Made by a program: the position numbers and the translations under genes. Source: Chryseobacterium sp. PMSZPI (GTDB lineage: Bacteria; Bacteroidota; Bacteroidia; Flavobacteriales; Weeksellaceae). Taken from it: DNA of 64,000 nt. The stretch lies in NCBI RefSeq assembly GCF_002835665.1, contig NZ_PIZV01000016.1:1-64000 (forward strand). Reading direction: 5' to 3'. Below the pieces are notes generated by a model, which saw nothing but the letters and a program-made list of their open reading frames with translations, was not told where the DNA came from and did no database searches. Position 1 is the first letter of the stretch; every line of letters starts with the position of its first letter. This document shows positions 37,473-47,004 of this stretch, one piece after another.

Positions 37473-38037
37473 CTTTTTAATTTTCACCATGCTTCTTCTA
37501 GCATTTGTTGCCTGCAATAATAAAAAGACAGAAGTAAGTGATCTTGACAAACTAAGAAACAGCAATAACGCAAAAAGCTATCCTGCAGTACAAATGGATA
37601 GCATGCAGGCAATAAACTCCATTACAAAACAAAAAGTTCAGGAACTTCTGGACCTGTCCACCTTATACCTTTCCGGAAATAGAAATACGGAAATAGACAC
37701 TGTAATCTACTCTCAGATGCAAAGTTACTTCCATAAACCCGATTCATTAACTTTCAAAAGGCTATTCAAAGAATTGGACAGTATGAAAGTAAAATCAGTG
37801 AAAGTAAACAACCTGAATGTCTATAAAGAGTTTTATAAAAAAGATACGTTGGATTATGCCAAATTCAACGTGGAATACTTTGACAATAAAAACAAGTCTT
37901 TAGGAAGCTTTGAGAAAAACGCACAGTACATCTTACTTTCGACTCCTAAGTTTAAGAAAGAATTTAAGTTTTACTTTTTAGATTTTTATTCCAAGCCATT
38001 AAAGAAAGACAGCACCTTGGTTGGCGTAATTAAATAG
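37456..38037 (+). CDS. Hypothetical lipoprotein downstream of membrane regulator-like gene
   Basis: A 193-residue protein starting MKRINNFLIFTMLLLAFVAC (lipidation Cys 20). The ATG at 37456 is chosen over an upstream TTG because it begins the signal. Mature sequence is hydrophilic, rich in Lys and Ser, with no known domain recognised. Its start lies inside the last 17 bases of the preceding gene, so translation is probably coupled. The 3' end overlaps the convergent 5-FCL gene by 52 bases. Confidence 0.75.
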   Translation: MKRINNFLIFTMLLLAFVACNNKKTEVSDLDKLRNSNNAKSYPAVQMDSMQAINSITKQKVQELLDLSTLYLSGNRNTEIDTVIYSQMQSYFHKPDSLTFKRLFKELDSMKVKSVKVNNLNVYKEFYKKDTLDYAKFNVEYFDNKNKSLGSFEKNAQYILLSTPKFKKEFKFYFLDFYSKPLKKDSTLVGVIK

Positions 38038-38561
38038 TCTAACGGGATATCATTTTCCCAGACATCATCGATATATTCTTCGGGGTCAAAATAATTGACT
38101 CCGATTTTTTTTGTATCTGATGAAAGACTTTGAAAAAGTGCGTCATAAAATCCTTTTCCATATCCTACCCTATTTCCTTTTGGATCACAATACAGCAAAG
38201 GGGTAATAACATATTGGAAGTAATTTTCACCGGAATCTTCATTGGAAACCGGCTCTGAAATCCCCCAACTATTTGTTGCAAAAACAGTATCTTCAAATAT
38301 TTCAATATTGATAAGCTGATCTGACACAACTTTAGGCACAAAAACACGAATATTTTGCTCCAAAAAATACTGAATAAGAACTTGTGTATTGACCTCATTA
38401 AACTTCTCTATAGGTACAAAAACATGTATTTTTTGCCCCTTTTCAGGCTTAAAGTAAGCTACAAAATGATCGAAAATATTTTGAGATAACAAGAAAGCCT
38501 CATCACGTGACAAGGCTTTTCTTTTTTGTAGATATTTTTTTCTAAGCTCGGCTTTCAACAT
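37986..38561 (-). CDS. 5-formyltetrahydrofolate cyclo-ligase
   Basis: A 191-residue enzyme converting 5-formyl-THF to 5,10-methenyl-THF with ATP. It has the N-terminal Lys/Arg cluster KAELRKKYLQKRKAL and the ATP/phosphate-binding GYGKGFYD near residue 140, preceded by PLLYCDPKGN. Length is normal for the family. It lies 5 bases after the trhO stop on the same strand, so the two are probably co-transcribed. The 3' end overlaps a convergent lipoprotein gene. Confidence 0.92.
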   Translation of the reverse strand: MLKAELRKKYLQKRKALSRDEAFLLSQNIFDHFVAYFKPEKGQKIHVFVPIEKFNEVNTQVLIQYFLEQNIRVFVPKVVSDQLINIEIFEDTVFATNSWGISEPVSNEDSGENYFQYVITPLLYCDPKGNRVGYGKGFYDALFQSLSSDTKKIGVNYFDPEEYIDDVWENDIPLDYLITPTKVLSFFNGLE

Positions 38562-38566
38562 ACTTA

Positions 38567-39949
38567 TTATGCGTTTTCAGCGTGCGAGATTTTATATAAT
38601 TTATCCGATAAACGAACTCTGAATGGAAGTTCAAAAGTAATTTGATCTCCTATTTTTGCAACTTCACAAGGACCACCGTTCGCATACATTTCAGTAATTG
38701 TAATTTCCTGCTCACCTGTTGTAGGACCTGAAATTAATACTTTATCCCCAATAGAAAGTTCTTTATTTTCAATTAAAAACTGTGCAATCTTAGATTTTGA
38801 ATAGTAATGTTCAGCTTTTCCGATCAACACTTTTTTAACAGATATCTTTTGACGAATATTTTTAGTTTCAGCTTTTGTTTTTGTAGCTTGTGCTAAAGGC
38901 TGTGTTGATAAATCACCTGAGTGTTTAAACTTCAAAGCATCAGATTTCCCTTTTCTGAAAACCTTATTTCCAACCTGTAAACCTTTTCTAAGTTTCACCT
39001 GTTCTTCCCAAGGTAAATGTATTGTTTCTAAACATTCGGTAGAACAGCAGTTTTCCATAGCTGCTTTACATTCATCACATTGGATAAACAATAGATGGCA
39101 AGCATCGTTAGCACAGTTTGTATGGTTGTCGCACGGTTTACCACATTGGTGGCATTGCGAAATGATATCATCCGTAATTCGTTCTCCTAATCGATGGTCA
39201 AATACAAAGTTTTTACCAATAAATTTACTCTGGATACCTTCTTCTTTTATCTGACGGGTGTATTCAATAATCCCTCCTTCTAATTGGAAAACATTTTTAA
39301 AACCTTGATGTTTAAAGTAGGCACTGGCTTTTTCACAACGAATTCCACCCGTGCAATACATCAACAGATTTTTATCTTCTTTAAAATCCTGTAATTGGTC
39401 ATTAATGATTGGTAAACTTTCTCTAAAGTTTTCTACATCCGGAGTAATTGCTCCTTCAAAATGCCCAACTTCACTTTCGTAGTGATTTCTAAAATCAACA
39501 ACAATGGTATTAGGATCATCAAGCATATCATTAAACTCTTGAGCTTTAAGATGAACCCCTTTATTGGTAACATCAAAAGTATCATCGTTCAAACCATCAG
39601 CAACAATTTTATTTCTGACTTTTATCGTCAACTTTAAAAAAGAGTGATTGTCTTGTTCAACCGCTACATTCAAACGAATGCCTTTCATGAAATCATAAGC
39701 TTCAAGCGTATCACGGAAAGCCTCAAATTGATCAGCAGGAACACTCATTTGAGCATTAATTCCTTCGTGAGCAACATAAATACGGCCGAGTGCATCAAGA
39801 GCATTCCAGGCTATAAATAAATCGTCGCGAAATTTTTTGGGATCTTCAATTTTGGCATACGCATAGAAAGACAACGTAAGGCGTTCCTTACCAGCTTCAT
39901 CAATAAGTTGAGCTCTTTCTTCTGCGCTTAAGGTGTTATACAGTTGCAT
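38567..39949 (-). CDS. trhO: tRNA uridine(34) hydroxylase TrhO with extra C-terminal domain
   Basis: A 460-residue rhodanese-fold enzyme making 5-hydroxyuridine at tRNA position 34 using oxygen. An N-terminal acylphosphatase-like domain (residues 1-110) with HEGINAQMS is followed by the rhodanese domain with catalytic Cys in LMYCTGGIRCEKAS near residue 200. A Cys-rich segment near residues 275-320 contains CHQCGKPC and CDECKAA. The C-terminal 85 residues (LSIGDKVLISGPTTGEQEIT and KIGDQITFELP) look like a beta-barrel of the kind appended to U32-family proteins. E. coli TrhO is shorter (about 350 residues). Confidence 0.92.
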   Translation of the reverse strand: MQLYNTLSAEERAQLIDEAGKERLTLSFYAYAKIEDPKKFRDDLFIAWNALDALGRIYVAHEGINAQMSVPADQFEAFRDTLEAYDFMKGIRLNVAVEQDNHSFLKLTIKVRNKIVADGLNDDTFDVTNKGVHLKAQEFNDMLDDPNTIVVDFRNHYESEVGHFEGAITPDVENFRESLPIINDQLQDFKEDKNLLMYCTGGIRCEKASAYFKHQGFKNVFQLEGGIIEYTRQIKEEGIQSKFIGKNFVFDHRLGERITDDIISQCHQCGKPCDNHTNCANDACHLLFIQCDECKAAMENCCSTECLETIHLPWEEQVKLRKGLQVGNKVFRKGKSDALKFKHSGDLSTQPLAQATKTKAETKNIRQKISVKKVLIGKAEHYYSKSKIAQFLIENKELSIGDKVLISGPTTGEQEITITEMYANGGPCEVAKIGDQITFELPFRVRLSDKLYKISHAENA

Positions 39950-40302
39950 GCTATAAACGTTTTAAGTGAGAAAAATATTTTTGCAAAGATAGACATTTTT
40001 AAATTAAGTATATTTATGACTGGATTAACAAGCATAAATTGATGAGTGACAGATGGCATTTTTATATTGTATGCTTATAACATATATTATCATTTCTGTC
40101 ATATTTTCTTTAATAAATTTTTAAGTTTTGTTAATCCTGACATTAACAATTATCACATAAGATATAAAATGACATAATAGCCGTTAAATTTTAGTTAAAA
40201 TTGAAACATAGCATAGTAATTGCTTACTTATTTAACATTAAATTTGTTTACTCAAAAACATAAAAAGAAAACTAATTAATAAACAACAAAGAAAGATATA
40301 CA
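39950..40302 (+). promoter_or_regulatory. Intergenic region with htrA promoter box
   Basis: About 350 AT-rich bases between divergent genes. TAAATTTG at 40239-40246 lies 57 bases before the protease ATG, with TTG at 40220-40222 (16-base spacer) as a possible -33 element. Nothing else was recognised. Confidence 0.4.
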
Positions 40303-41835
40303 ATGAAGAGTACTTTAAAAAAACTATTACCATTTGCAGTAGTAGGGGTTATCTCAGGAGCTACTACCGTTGGAGCAATACAATATTTCGGACACGGTTC
40401 CAACAGTGGAGATCAATCTTATTTCACAACATCAGCACCTACAGCAACATTTGCAGGTATGAATACAGGAGCAACAGGTGATGATTTTGTAAAGGCAGCC
40501 AAAACGACAGTTCCGGCTGTAGTTACCATTAAGAATTATCAAAGCAGAACATCAAACAGAGCATCTGAACAAGATCTGTTCGACTATTTCTTCGGAGATC
40601 CATTTGGAGGAGGCAGAGGCCAGCAAAGGCAGAAGCAACAACAAGCTCCGGACAATATGCCTTCAGGGATGGGATCCGGAGTAATCATCTCTCCTGACGG
40701 TTATATCATCTCGAATAACCACGTAGTGGCCGGGGCCAATAAACTAGAAGTAGTATTAAGCAACAAGAAATCATATATCGCCACTTTAGTAGGAACTGAT
40801 CCTAACACGGATATCTCTTTATTAAAGATTGAAGAAAAAGGGCTTCCTTACTTAAACTTTGCCAACTCAGACAATATTGAAGTAGGACAATGGGTATTGG
40901 CAGTAGGAAATCCACTGGGATTGAATTCTACAGTAACAGCAGGTATCGTTTCTGCTAAGGGAAGAGGAATCGGAATTTTAGGAGGACAGGGAAAAGCAAC
41001 GAATCCAATTGAAAGCTTTATTCAGACGGATGCAGCAATTAACCCGGGGAACTCAGGAGGTGCATTAGTAAACACCAATGGAGACTTGATCGGTATCAAC
41101 TCTGCAATCCAGTCTACCACAGGATATTATCAAGGATATGGATTTGCTGTACCTTCTAATTTGGCAAGAAAAATTGTTGAAGACATCAAGAAATTCGGTA
41201 TCGTGCAAAGAGGTTTCTTAGGCGTTCAGTCTTTAGATCTTTCTAACGATCAGCAAGTTGCAATGTACAACCAAAAGTTCAAAACCAATATTAAATCCGG
41301 TTCCGGAGTATATGTTACAGGTTTTGGGGACAATAGTGGCGCAGAAGATGCAGGTCTTAAAAAAGGTGATATCATTACCAAAATAGACAATTATGATATT
41401 TCAGATTTCGCTGATCTTTCCATGTCTATCGGAAGCAAACGTCCCGGAGATAAAGTACAGGTATTCTATTCAAGAAACGGTAAAGAAGGAAGTACGACAG
41501 TTACCCTTAGAGACCAAAAAGGAGGCACTTCTACCAGAACAAAAGCAGATCTTAGCGTTACTGAAAAAATCGGTGCTGAGTTTGAACCATTAAGTGAAAG
41601 ATTTAAAACAGACTATGGATTAACAAGTGGTGTAACGACTAAAAATGTAGCAGAAGGAAGTGAAATGGCAAAAATAGGAATCGTTGACAATTACATCATT
41701 GTTGAAATCAATGGAAAGCCTGTAAATTCACAAAAGGATATCGAGAGAATCCTGGATAAATACCAAGGTAATGTACAAGTGAAGTTTGTGGATGAATACG
41801 GAAGAATTTATACTAAAGGATTTAAAATGCCTTAA
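40303..41835 (+). CDS. HtrA/DegP-family periplasmic serine protease
   Basis: A 510-residue Do-type protease and chaperone for misfolded envelope proteins. An N-terminal membrane segment (PFAVVGVISGATTVGAIQYF) serves as anchor or signal. The trypsin-fold catalytic triad is His in SNNHVVAG (near residue 138), Asp in TDPNTDISLL (near 169) and Ser in PGNSGGAL (near 249). A Gly/Gln-rich LA-like loop lies at residues about 100-115. Two PDZ domains follow (about residues 300-385 and 430-505). Monocistronic, ending at a bidirectional terminator. Confidence 0.94.
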   Translation: MKSTLKKLLPFAVVGVISGATTVGAIQYFGHGSNSGDQSYFTTSAPTATFAGMNTGATGDDFVKAAKTTVPAVVTIKNYQSRTSNRASEQDLFDYFFGDPFGGGRGQQRQKQQQAPDNMPSGMGSGVIISPDGYIISNNHVVAGANKLEVVLSNKKSYIATLVGTDPNTDISLLKIEEKGLPYLNFANSDNIEVGQWVLAVGNPLGLNSTVTAGIVSAKGRGIGILGGQGKATNPIESFIQTDAAINPGNSGGALVNTNGDLIGINSAIQSTTGYYQGYGFAVPSNLARKIVEDIKKFGIVQRGFLGVQSLDLSNDQQVAMYNQKFKTNIKSGSGVYVTGFGDNSGAEDAGLKKGDIITKIDNYDISDFADLSMSIGSKRPGDKVQVFYSRNGKEGSTTVTLRDQKGGTSTRTKADLSVTEKIGAEFEPLSERFKTDYGLTSGVTTKNVAEGSEMAKIGIVDNYIIVEINGKPVNSQKDIERILDKYQGNVQVKFVDEYGRIYTKGFKMP

Positions 41836-41868
41836 TAAAAAACAAACAATAGTTTGTTTCATATCAAC

Positions 41869-41905
41869 AAAAAACGCTGTAGAGAATTTCTACAGCGTTT
41901 TTTAT
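41869..41905. terminator. Bidirectional terminator between htrA and membrane protein gene
   Basis: Stem AAAACGCTGTAGA / TCTACAGCGTTTT with a GAATT loop; A- and T-tracts on either side serve both strands. Confidence 0.9.
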
Positions 41906-42361
41906 TTATTTGGGTTTATTCATTTTTTCAACGATTCTTTTTTTCTTATTCCGCTCATAAATCACTTCTACAATCTTACCCCCGATCCAGGAAAACGGAA
42001 AGAAAGTAAGGAAAATAGAAATCTTATAAAATGTCGGGTGATAAGGAAATATAATCACATCCAACATCGCAATAAAAAGCATGATGAATCCGATAAGAAT
42101 AGCATAAGCCACTTTTGCATATTTCACGATAATTGCCGTAGCAACACCTCCTATTGTCGTTCCTAATCCTGAAATAAACAATAGAAAGCCAAAGAAAGCC
42201 TTATCATTCTTCATGCTGAAAAGAAACCTTTGCCAATGCTCAAACGGAGCAAAAGCTTCAAAGGTTACCCATTGCGGAAATGCTCTTATACCAAGAGTAA
42301 TGATAAGCCCTGTTATAGCAAGACCCACCAACACCGCAAATGTATTTCTTATAAAATTCAT
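41906..42361 (-). CDS. Hypothetical four-helix membrane protein
   Basis: A 151-residue protein with four hydrophobic segments (about residues 5-27, 58-82, 88-109 and 117-138). A Gly-rich second segment reads SGLGTTIGGVATAIIV. The end is strongly basic (KKKRIVEKMNKPK). No characterised family recognised. Its ATG overlaps the ridA stop (TAATG), implying translational coupling with ridA. Confidence 0.7.
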   Translation of the reverse strand: MNFIRNTFAVLVGLAITGLIITLGIRAFPQWVTFEAFAPFEHWQRFLFSMKNDKAFFGFLLFISGLGTTIGGVATAIIVKYAKVAYAILIGFIMLFIAMLDVIIFPYHPTFYKISIFLTFFPFSWIGGKIVEVIYERNKKKRIVEKMNKPK

Positions 42362-42741
42362 TAATCCTGATGTGCAATCATAGAAATTTCGATATCCACA
42401 TTTTTAGGCAGACAAGAAACCTGTACTGTCTCACGTGCCGGAAAGCTTTCTGCATCCAGATAAGAAGCATAAATATCGTTCATCACTGCAAAATCATCCA
42501 TATTCTTAAGGAAGATCGTAGCTTTTACAACATTTTTAAAAGTCATTCCTGCTTCTGTTAAGATAGCTTCAAGGTTTTTCATTACCTGATGTGTTTCTTT
42601 TTCGATTCCCTCTACCAGTTTACCAGTTGCAGGATCTACAGGAATCTGTCCGGAGATATACAAAACTCCATTGGCCATATTAGCTTGTGAATAAGGCCCG
42701 ATTGCTGCAGGTGCATTAACTGTGTTGATTATTTGTTTCAT
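42361..42741 (-). CDS. RidA-family enamine/imine deaminase
   Basis: A 126-residue protein that clears reactive 2-aminoacrylate and related enamine/imine intermediates from PLP enzymes. It starts MKQIINTVNAPAAIGPYSQA; the ATG at 42741 is chosen because this is the standard family N-terminus, and a longer reading from 42783 would add 14 atypical residues. The substrate-binding Arg is in FPARETVQV near residue 105, and SGQIPVDPATG lies near residue 33. It is coupled by TAATG overlap to a downstream membrane protein gene. Confidence 0.93.
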   Translation of the reverse strand: MKQIINTVNAPAAIGPYSQANMANGVLYISGQIPVDPATGKLVEGIEKETHQVMKNLEAILTEAGMTFKNVVKATIFLKNMDDFAVMNDIYASYLDAESFPARETVQVSCLPKNVDIEISMIAHQD

Positions 42742-42888
42742 ATGTGGGTATTTATTTTTTATAAAGTCATATGCCATCGCCATTTAAAGTACATATTTGT
42801 TTACTAAACAATTTCATTAATGACAATTTCAATAGAATTTATTTTGGTTGCAAATATAAAATTTATATTCTCAAATGCCAATCTGATA

Positions 42889-45474
42889 TTAGAAAGGTGC
42901 ATTAGGCTGAGTGAAACTTCTGTCTTTATACTTCAATGCATCACTTAAGATATTGGCTTTTATCCCGATAAAGAAGTCATATACTTTATACTGTCCGAAA
43001 GGAACCCAGTTGAAATTGATGGTAAAACTTCGTTGATCCCTTGAAAAACCAATCCTTGTATAAGCCAATTGTTTAGTCACCAAGTCATAGTGAGTACTTC
43101 CGTTGATATTCCAATAAGGAGTTAGCTTTATACTTCCATCAAGACCAAGCGATGCGATTTTAGAACCAAATCTGCTCAGACCTTTTGTATATGCATAGTT
43201 GGCATTAATGTTCAACGTCCAGGCCTGATCAAAATGAGCATAATGATCATCATCGAAATAATAATTTTCATTTCGGACTTCCCCTTTCGAAGAATACTTT
43301 TTAGCATAATCCTTTTTTTCTCCGAAAACTTCGCTGCTTAAAGGATAAGACAATTGTACATTAAACCCTTGTACACTAAAACCTCCAAATTGTTCTGTTC
43401 TGATCCCGGTATCCTGTCCCGGAACAAAAACAATTTTATAAGGATCTATGGTAAGACTTGTATTAACATTAAGTTTGTTATTAAAGAAAGAAGATTGCCC
43501 ATTAATAGAAAGCACCGACCAAGGGTGATCTTTAGCTGCAAAGTTATAGTTTCCTGCAAGGCTTAAGGATTCAAAAATCTTGATCTTCTTCACTCCGGTA
43601 GAGTCTTTTTTAGACTTTACTTTCATTTCGATATTATTCCCGATATTAAATCCTAAGGCACCCACCATTCCACTGGTAGGGCTTCCTATGATTCCTTTTT
43701 CAAAAATGGAATAAGGAGTAAGTGCCCCATTCGCGTTATAGTAATTTTTATAATAGCCAAAATTAGGACTTGAGAAATCCGGAGAATAGGTAAATCCAAT
43801 ACTCGGAGTCATCATATGCCTTACTGCTTCTACAACCGAACCTTTTTTAAACTTCATCATACCGTATAATGTAGTCTGAAGACTGGTTGTTGCAGAGAAT
43901 GTGGAATATCCTGTAAAATTTTTCTGGATTTCATCTACAGTAACAGCCTTAACAGGATCATAGTATCTGTTTAATGATTTCGTCGTTAGAGCATTATCAA
44001 TATTTGCACTTAAGCTGAATGTAAAATATTTAGCCAAAGTAGTATTGGTTGCCAAAGCAATATTGTTTTTAAGCCCTGTCTGCATTTTGTCCCACATCGA
44101 TTTGGTAAACAATTCATTTTGTTGCGAATTGACATAATTTGTAAGGTTCAATCCTGTATTTACCGTAATATTTTCAATAAGTCCCTGTCTTACTCCGGTT
44201 TTTGATTTAAATAAATAGAACTGATTGATCGCTACGTTCATCTGTGGAAGACGCAAATCCGTTAATCCGGTAGCAAAATTCTGTGAATAAGACGCCGTTC
44301 CCGTAATCGTTACCGGAAGCTTAAGAAATCTCTTGGTAAGGGTTACCGTTGAATTCTGCTGTGTATTCAACACATTCTGGTTGAAAATATAATTATTATT
44401 AAGTGGATTGTTATAAAACTTTGTACTCACAATATCCACAGAAGCGCTGAAGGTAAGGAACGGATTGGCTTTCGTATCCTGTGAGTGGGTCCAGGAAATT
44501 CTATATGTACTATTTTTGGTATAATCATCCAGTCCTTTAATCCCTCTTACCATTGTTCCAATATCCGCTGTAAAGTTCCCTGAATATCGGTACTTTTTCT
44601 GATAGTTCATTTGTGGTCTTAGGTTCCAGCTTCCTTTTGTATAAATATCAGCAAGTACTTTAAGGTCAAAATGCTCTCCTATTGGCTGATAATATCCTAT
44701 CCCGTTAAGAAAGAAACCTACATCCTCCCTTTCTCCAAAACTTGGAATCAAAATACCAGCAGCTCTTTTATCTGAAAACGGAAGAATCGCAAATGGTAAA
44801 TAAAGAGGTGTGGGAACCTTCTCTATAAACATCTGAATAGGACCTGTAACAATCTGTGATTTCTTCTTGGTTTTAATAAGCTTGATATTATAAGCTCTCA
44901 TAAAATAATCCGCAGCTGTATCTTTTTTCTTTATAAAATAATCATCGGTTGTATAGTCCGCTTTTCTCATAGCATACACCGAATCATTGTATTTTTTCGT
45001 TTTTTGAGCAATAATCACCCCTTCACTTTCCTCTGTTCTGGCATTAAAAGCGATCGCCTGTTTTGTTTTAGTATTGTAACTAAACTGATTGGTCTCGTAT
45101 TTTTTACCGGCCTGCGTTGTAATAACAGGCTCAATAATTTTTCCTAAAGAGTCTTGTTTACCTCTGGCATAGATCAGGTTTTTGTTATCATCAATAGAAA
45201 TATAATCTGCATCAATCTGCATATCCTGATATTTTACCTGTGCATTTTTATTAAGGAATGTCATCTTTTTAGGGATGTCTCTTCTTTGATCATCGGCTTT
45301 TGTACGAAGAACATCATCCAAAGCTTCTTTTTTTGCAACAATGGTATCCTTTTTGGAAATAGTATCATTAACCGCATTTTTAGGCAATTTTTCAGGAGTT
45401 TTCTGTGCTAAAAAATTGTTAAAAATTAGGATAATTAAAATTTGTAATATATTTTTGAAGACGGTTTTGGCCAA
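42889..45474 (-). CDS. lptD: LPS-assembly outer-membrane protein LptD
   Basis: An 861-residue outer-membrane protein inserting lipopolysaccharide into the outer leaflet. A signal sequence is followed by an OstA/LptA-like periplasmic beta-jellyroll (about residues 65-250, with QVKYQDMQIDADYISID) and the large barrel with the family pattern PLYLPFAILPFSDKRAAGIL near residue 220. Length is typical for Bacteroidota LptD. It is divergent from an N-acetylmuramoyl-L-alanine amidase, with about 50 bases between. Confidence 0.93.
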   Translation of the reverse strand: MAKTVFKNILQILIILIFNNFLAQKTPEKLPKNAVNDTISKKDTIVAKKEALDDVLRTKADDQRRDIPKKMTFLNKNAQVKYQDMQIDADYISIDDNKNLIYARGKQDSLGKIIEPVITTQAGKKYETNQFSYNTKTKQAIAFNARTEESEGVIIAQKTKKYNDSVYAMRKADYTTDDYFIKKKDTAADYFMRAYNIKLIKTKKKSQIVTGPIQMFIEKVPTPLYLPFAILPFSDKRAAGILIPSFGEREDVGFFLNGIGYYQPIGEHFDLKVLADIYTKGSWNLRPQMNYQKKYRYSGNFTADIGTMVRGIKGLDDYTKNSTYRISWTHSQDTKANPFLTFSASVDIVSTKFYNNPLNNNYIFNQNVLNTQQNSTVTLTKRFLKLPVTITGTASYSQNFATGLTDLRLPQMNVAINQFYLFKSKTGVRQGLIENITVNTGLNLTNYVNSQQNELFTKSMWDKMQTGLKNNIALATNTTLAKYFTFSLSANIDNALTTKSLNRYYDPVKAVTVDEIQKNFTGYSTFSATTSLQTTLYGMMKFKKGSVVEAVRHMMTPSIGFTYSPDFSSPNFGYYKNYYNANGALTPYSIFEKGIIGSPTSGMVGALGFNIGNNIEMKVKSKKDSTGVKKIKIFESLSLAGNYNFAAKDHPWSVLSINGQSSFFNNKLNVNTSLTIDPYKIVFVPGQDTGIRTEQFGGFSVQGFNVQLSYPLSSEVFGEKKDYAKKYSSKGEVRNENYYFDDDHYAHFDQAWTLNINANYAYTKGLSRFGSKIASLGLDGSIKLTPYWNINGSTHYDLVTKQLAYTRIGFSRDQRSFTINFNWVPFGQYKVYDFFIGIKANILSDALKYKDRSFTQPNAPF

Positions 45475-45527
45475 TTTTATTATATATAATTAAGGCCCAA
45501 AATTAATATAATTTTTATAACTGTAAG

Positions 45528-46814
45528 ATGCACAAACAAAATTTTAAAATAATTTTATCATTTCTCCTTATCCTTATCAGCAACTTTATTTTCGCTCAAA
45601 AGAAATTTACTATCGTTCTGGATGCAGGACACGGAGGAAGTGATCATGGGGCCAACAGGACCTATTCAGACATTGGAAGAGTGGCTGAAAAAGACGTTAC
45701 ACTTGCCATTACGTTAAAGGTTGGGGCAATGCTTGAAAAAAACAGAGATTTCAAAGTAATATACACCCGTAAGATCGATGAATATCCATCATTATCGGAC
45801 AGAACGAATCTGGCCAACAGAAGTAAGGCAGACTTATTCGTTTCTATTCACTGTAACTCTTCAGCAAGACCTACAGCTTATGGCACGGAAACCTATGTAC
45901 AAGGACCCAACCAGAACAACGAAAATCTGGAGGTAGCCAAAAGAGAAAATGATGTAATCTTTCTTGATGAAAAAGATAGACAGACTTTCGGTTCTTATAA
46001 TCCTGACTCTCCTGAGTCTTTAATAGCTTTAAAACTTCAGCAGAGTAAATATTTGGAATCAAGTCTCCTTCTGGGCGGTCTGGTAGAAGATAATTTTGTG
46101 AATAAAGACAAAAGATTTTCCAGAGGGGTGTTTCAGAAAAACCTTCACGTACTTCGTATGAATGCCATGCCATCTGTACTGATCGAAACCGGATTCATCA
46201 ATCATCCTGAGGAAAGTCATTATATCGCTTCTGAAAAAGGACAAAGTGAAATTGCAGAAAGTATTTATAATGCAATCATAGACTATAAGAAAGCTATAGA
46301 CAGAAAAACAGGAGGATCTTTCGCGATGAAAAAACCGGAGCCTGAGAAACCGGCTGAAGTAGCTCTGAAGAATGATTTCAGAATATTATTGATGAGTTCT
46401 CCTACCAAGTACAATGAAAATGATCCGGCATTAAAAGGATTAAACTATGTCCTTACTCTCAAAGAAAACGGACAATACAAATATTATTATGCTGTAACGA
46501 ATATGGCTTCCGTAAGAGATATCAATCTTAAAACCGCTAAGGATGCAGGATTCAAAAATGCTTTTGCCGTAGGTTTTATGCCTAACCAAAAAATAAGCAT
46601 GGGATATTATACGATAGAAGTATATGCCGGTGAAAAACTAAACGGTAATTCGTACATCTTACAAAACCTGAAAGATATAGAAAGAAACAAAGATAGCGGT
46701 GTATTCTATTATACCTATGGAAAGGTTTATACCCTGGAAGATGCTGTAAAGCTCCAAAAAGACCTTGAAGGTAAGGGCATAAAAAACACGGTAATACAAA
46801 AAGTATATAAATAA
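45528..46814 (+). CDS. N-acetylmuramoyl-L-alanine amidase (Amidase_3) with SPOR-like C-terminus
   Basis: A 428-residue zinc amidase cleaving the bond between MurNAc and the stem peptide of peptidoglycan. Signal peptide about residues 1-23. The zinc ligands and catalytic Glu appear in LDAGHGGSDHG, a Glu in VAEKDVTLAI, SIHCNSSARP and LIETGFINHPEE (residues about 30-225). The C-terminal 75 residues fold like a SPOR-type peptidoglycan-binding domain (GVFYYTYGKVYTLEDAVKLQ). A role in cell separation or wall turnover is inferred. Divergent to lptD. Confidence 0.93.
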   Translation: MHKQNFKIILSFLLILISNFIFAQKKFTIVLDAGHGGSDHGANRTYSDIGRVAEKDVTLAITLKVGAMLEKNRDFKVIYTRKIDEYPSLSDRTNLANRSKADLFVSIHCNSSARPTAYGTETYVQGPNQNNENLEVAKRENDVIFLDEKDRQTFGSYNPDSPESLIALKLQQSKYLESSLLLGGLVEDNFVNKDKRFSRGVFQKNLHVLRMNAMPSVLIETGFINHPEESHYIASEKGQSEIAESIYNAIIDYKKAIDRKTGGSFAMKKPEPEKPAEVALKNDFRILLMSSPTKYNENDPALKGLNYVLTLKENGQYKYYYAVTNMASVRDINLKTAKDAGFKNAFAVGFMPNQKISMGYYTIEVYAGEKLNGNSYILQNLKDIERNKDSGVFYYTYGKVYTLEDAVKLQKDLEGKGIKNTVIQKVYK

Positions 46815-46828
46815 TTTAAAAAAATAAT

Positions 46829-46859
46829 TTTGAAGTTTCGCAGGTAATTATTACTTTTG
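46829..46859 (+). promoter_or_regulatory. Promoter of tRNA-Glu copy 1
   Basis: TTTG (46829-46832), a 19-base spacer and TACTTTTG (46852-46859) fit the -33/-7 consensus exactly; transcription would begin about 10 bases before the tRNA. Confidence 0.75.
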
Positions 46860-46873
46860 CAACCTCAAAATTT

Positions 46874-46945
46874 GGCCTATTCGTCTAGTGGTCAGGACTC
46901 AAGATTTTCATTCTTGCAACAGGGGTTCGATTCCCCTATAGGCTA
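46874..46945 (+). tRNA. tRNA-Glu (anticodon TTC), copy 1
   Basis: A 72-base cloverleaf. Acceptor GGCCTAT pairs with ATAGGCT (first pair G-U), anticodon stem CAAGA/TCTTG with TTC at 46907-46909, and T-arm GGGGTTCGATTCCCC. CCA is not encoded. It differs from the two other copies in acceptor and anticodon-stem bases but keeps the pairing. A terminator follows immediately. Confidence 0.97.
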
Positions 46946-46951
46946 CTTACA

Positions 46952-46990
46952 AACCTTTAACTATCCTTGAATAGTTAAAGGTTTTTTATT
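46952..46990 (+). terminator. Terminator after tRNA-Glu copy 1
   Basis: Perfect 13-base stem AACCTTTAACTAT / ATAGTTAAAGGTT, loop CCTTGA, then a T tract. Confidence 0.9.
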
Positions 46991-47004
46991 TTATATTATT
47001 TAAC

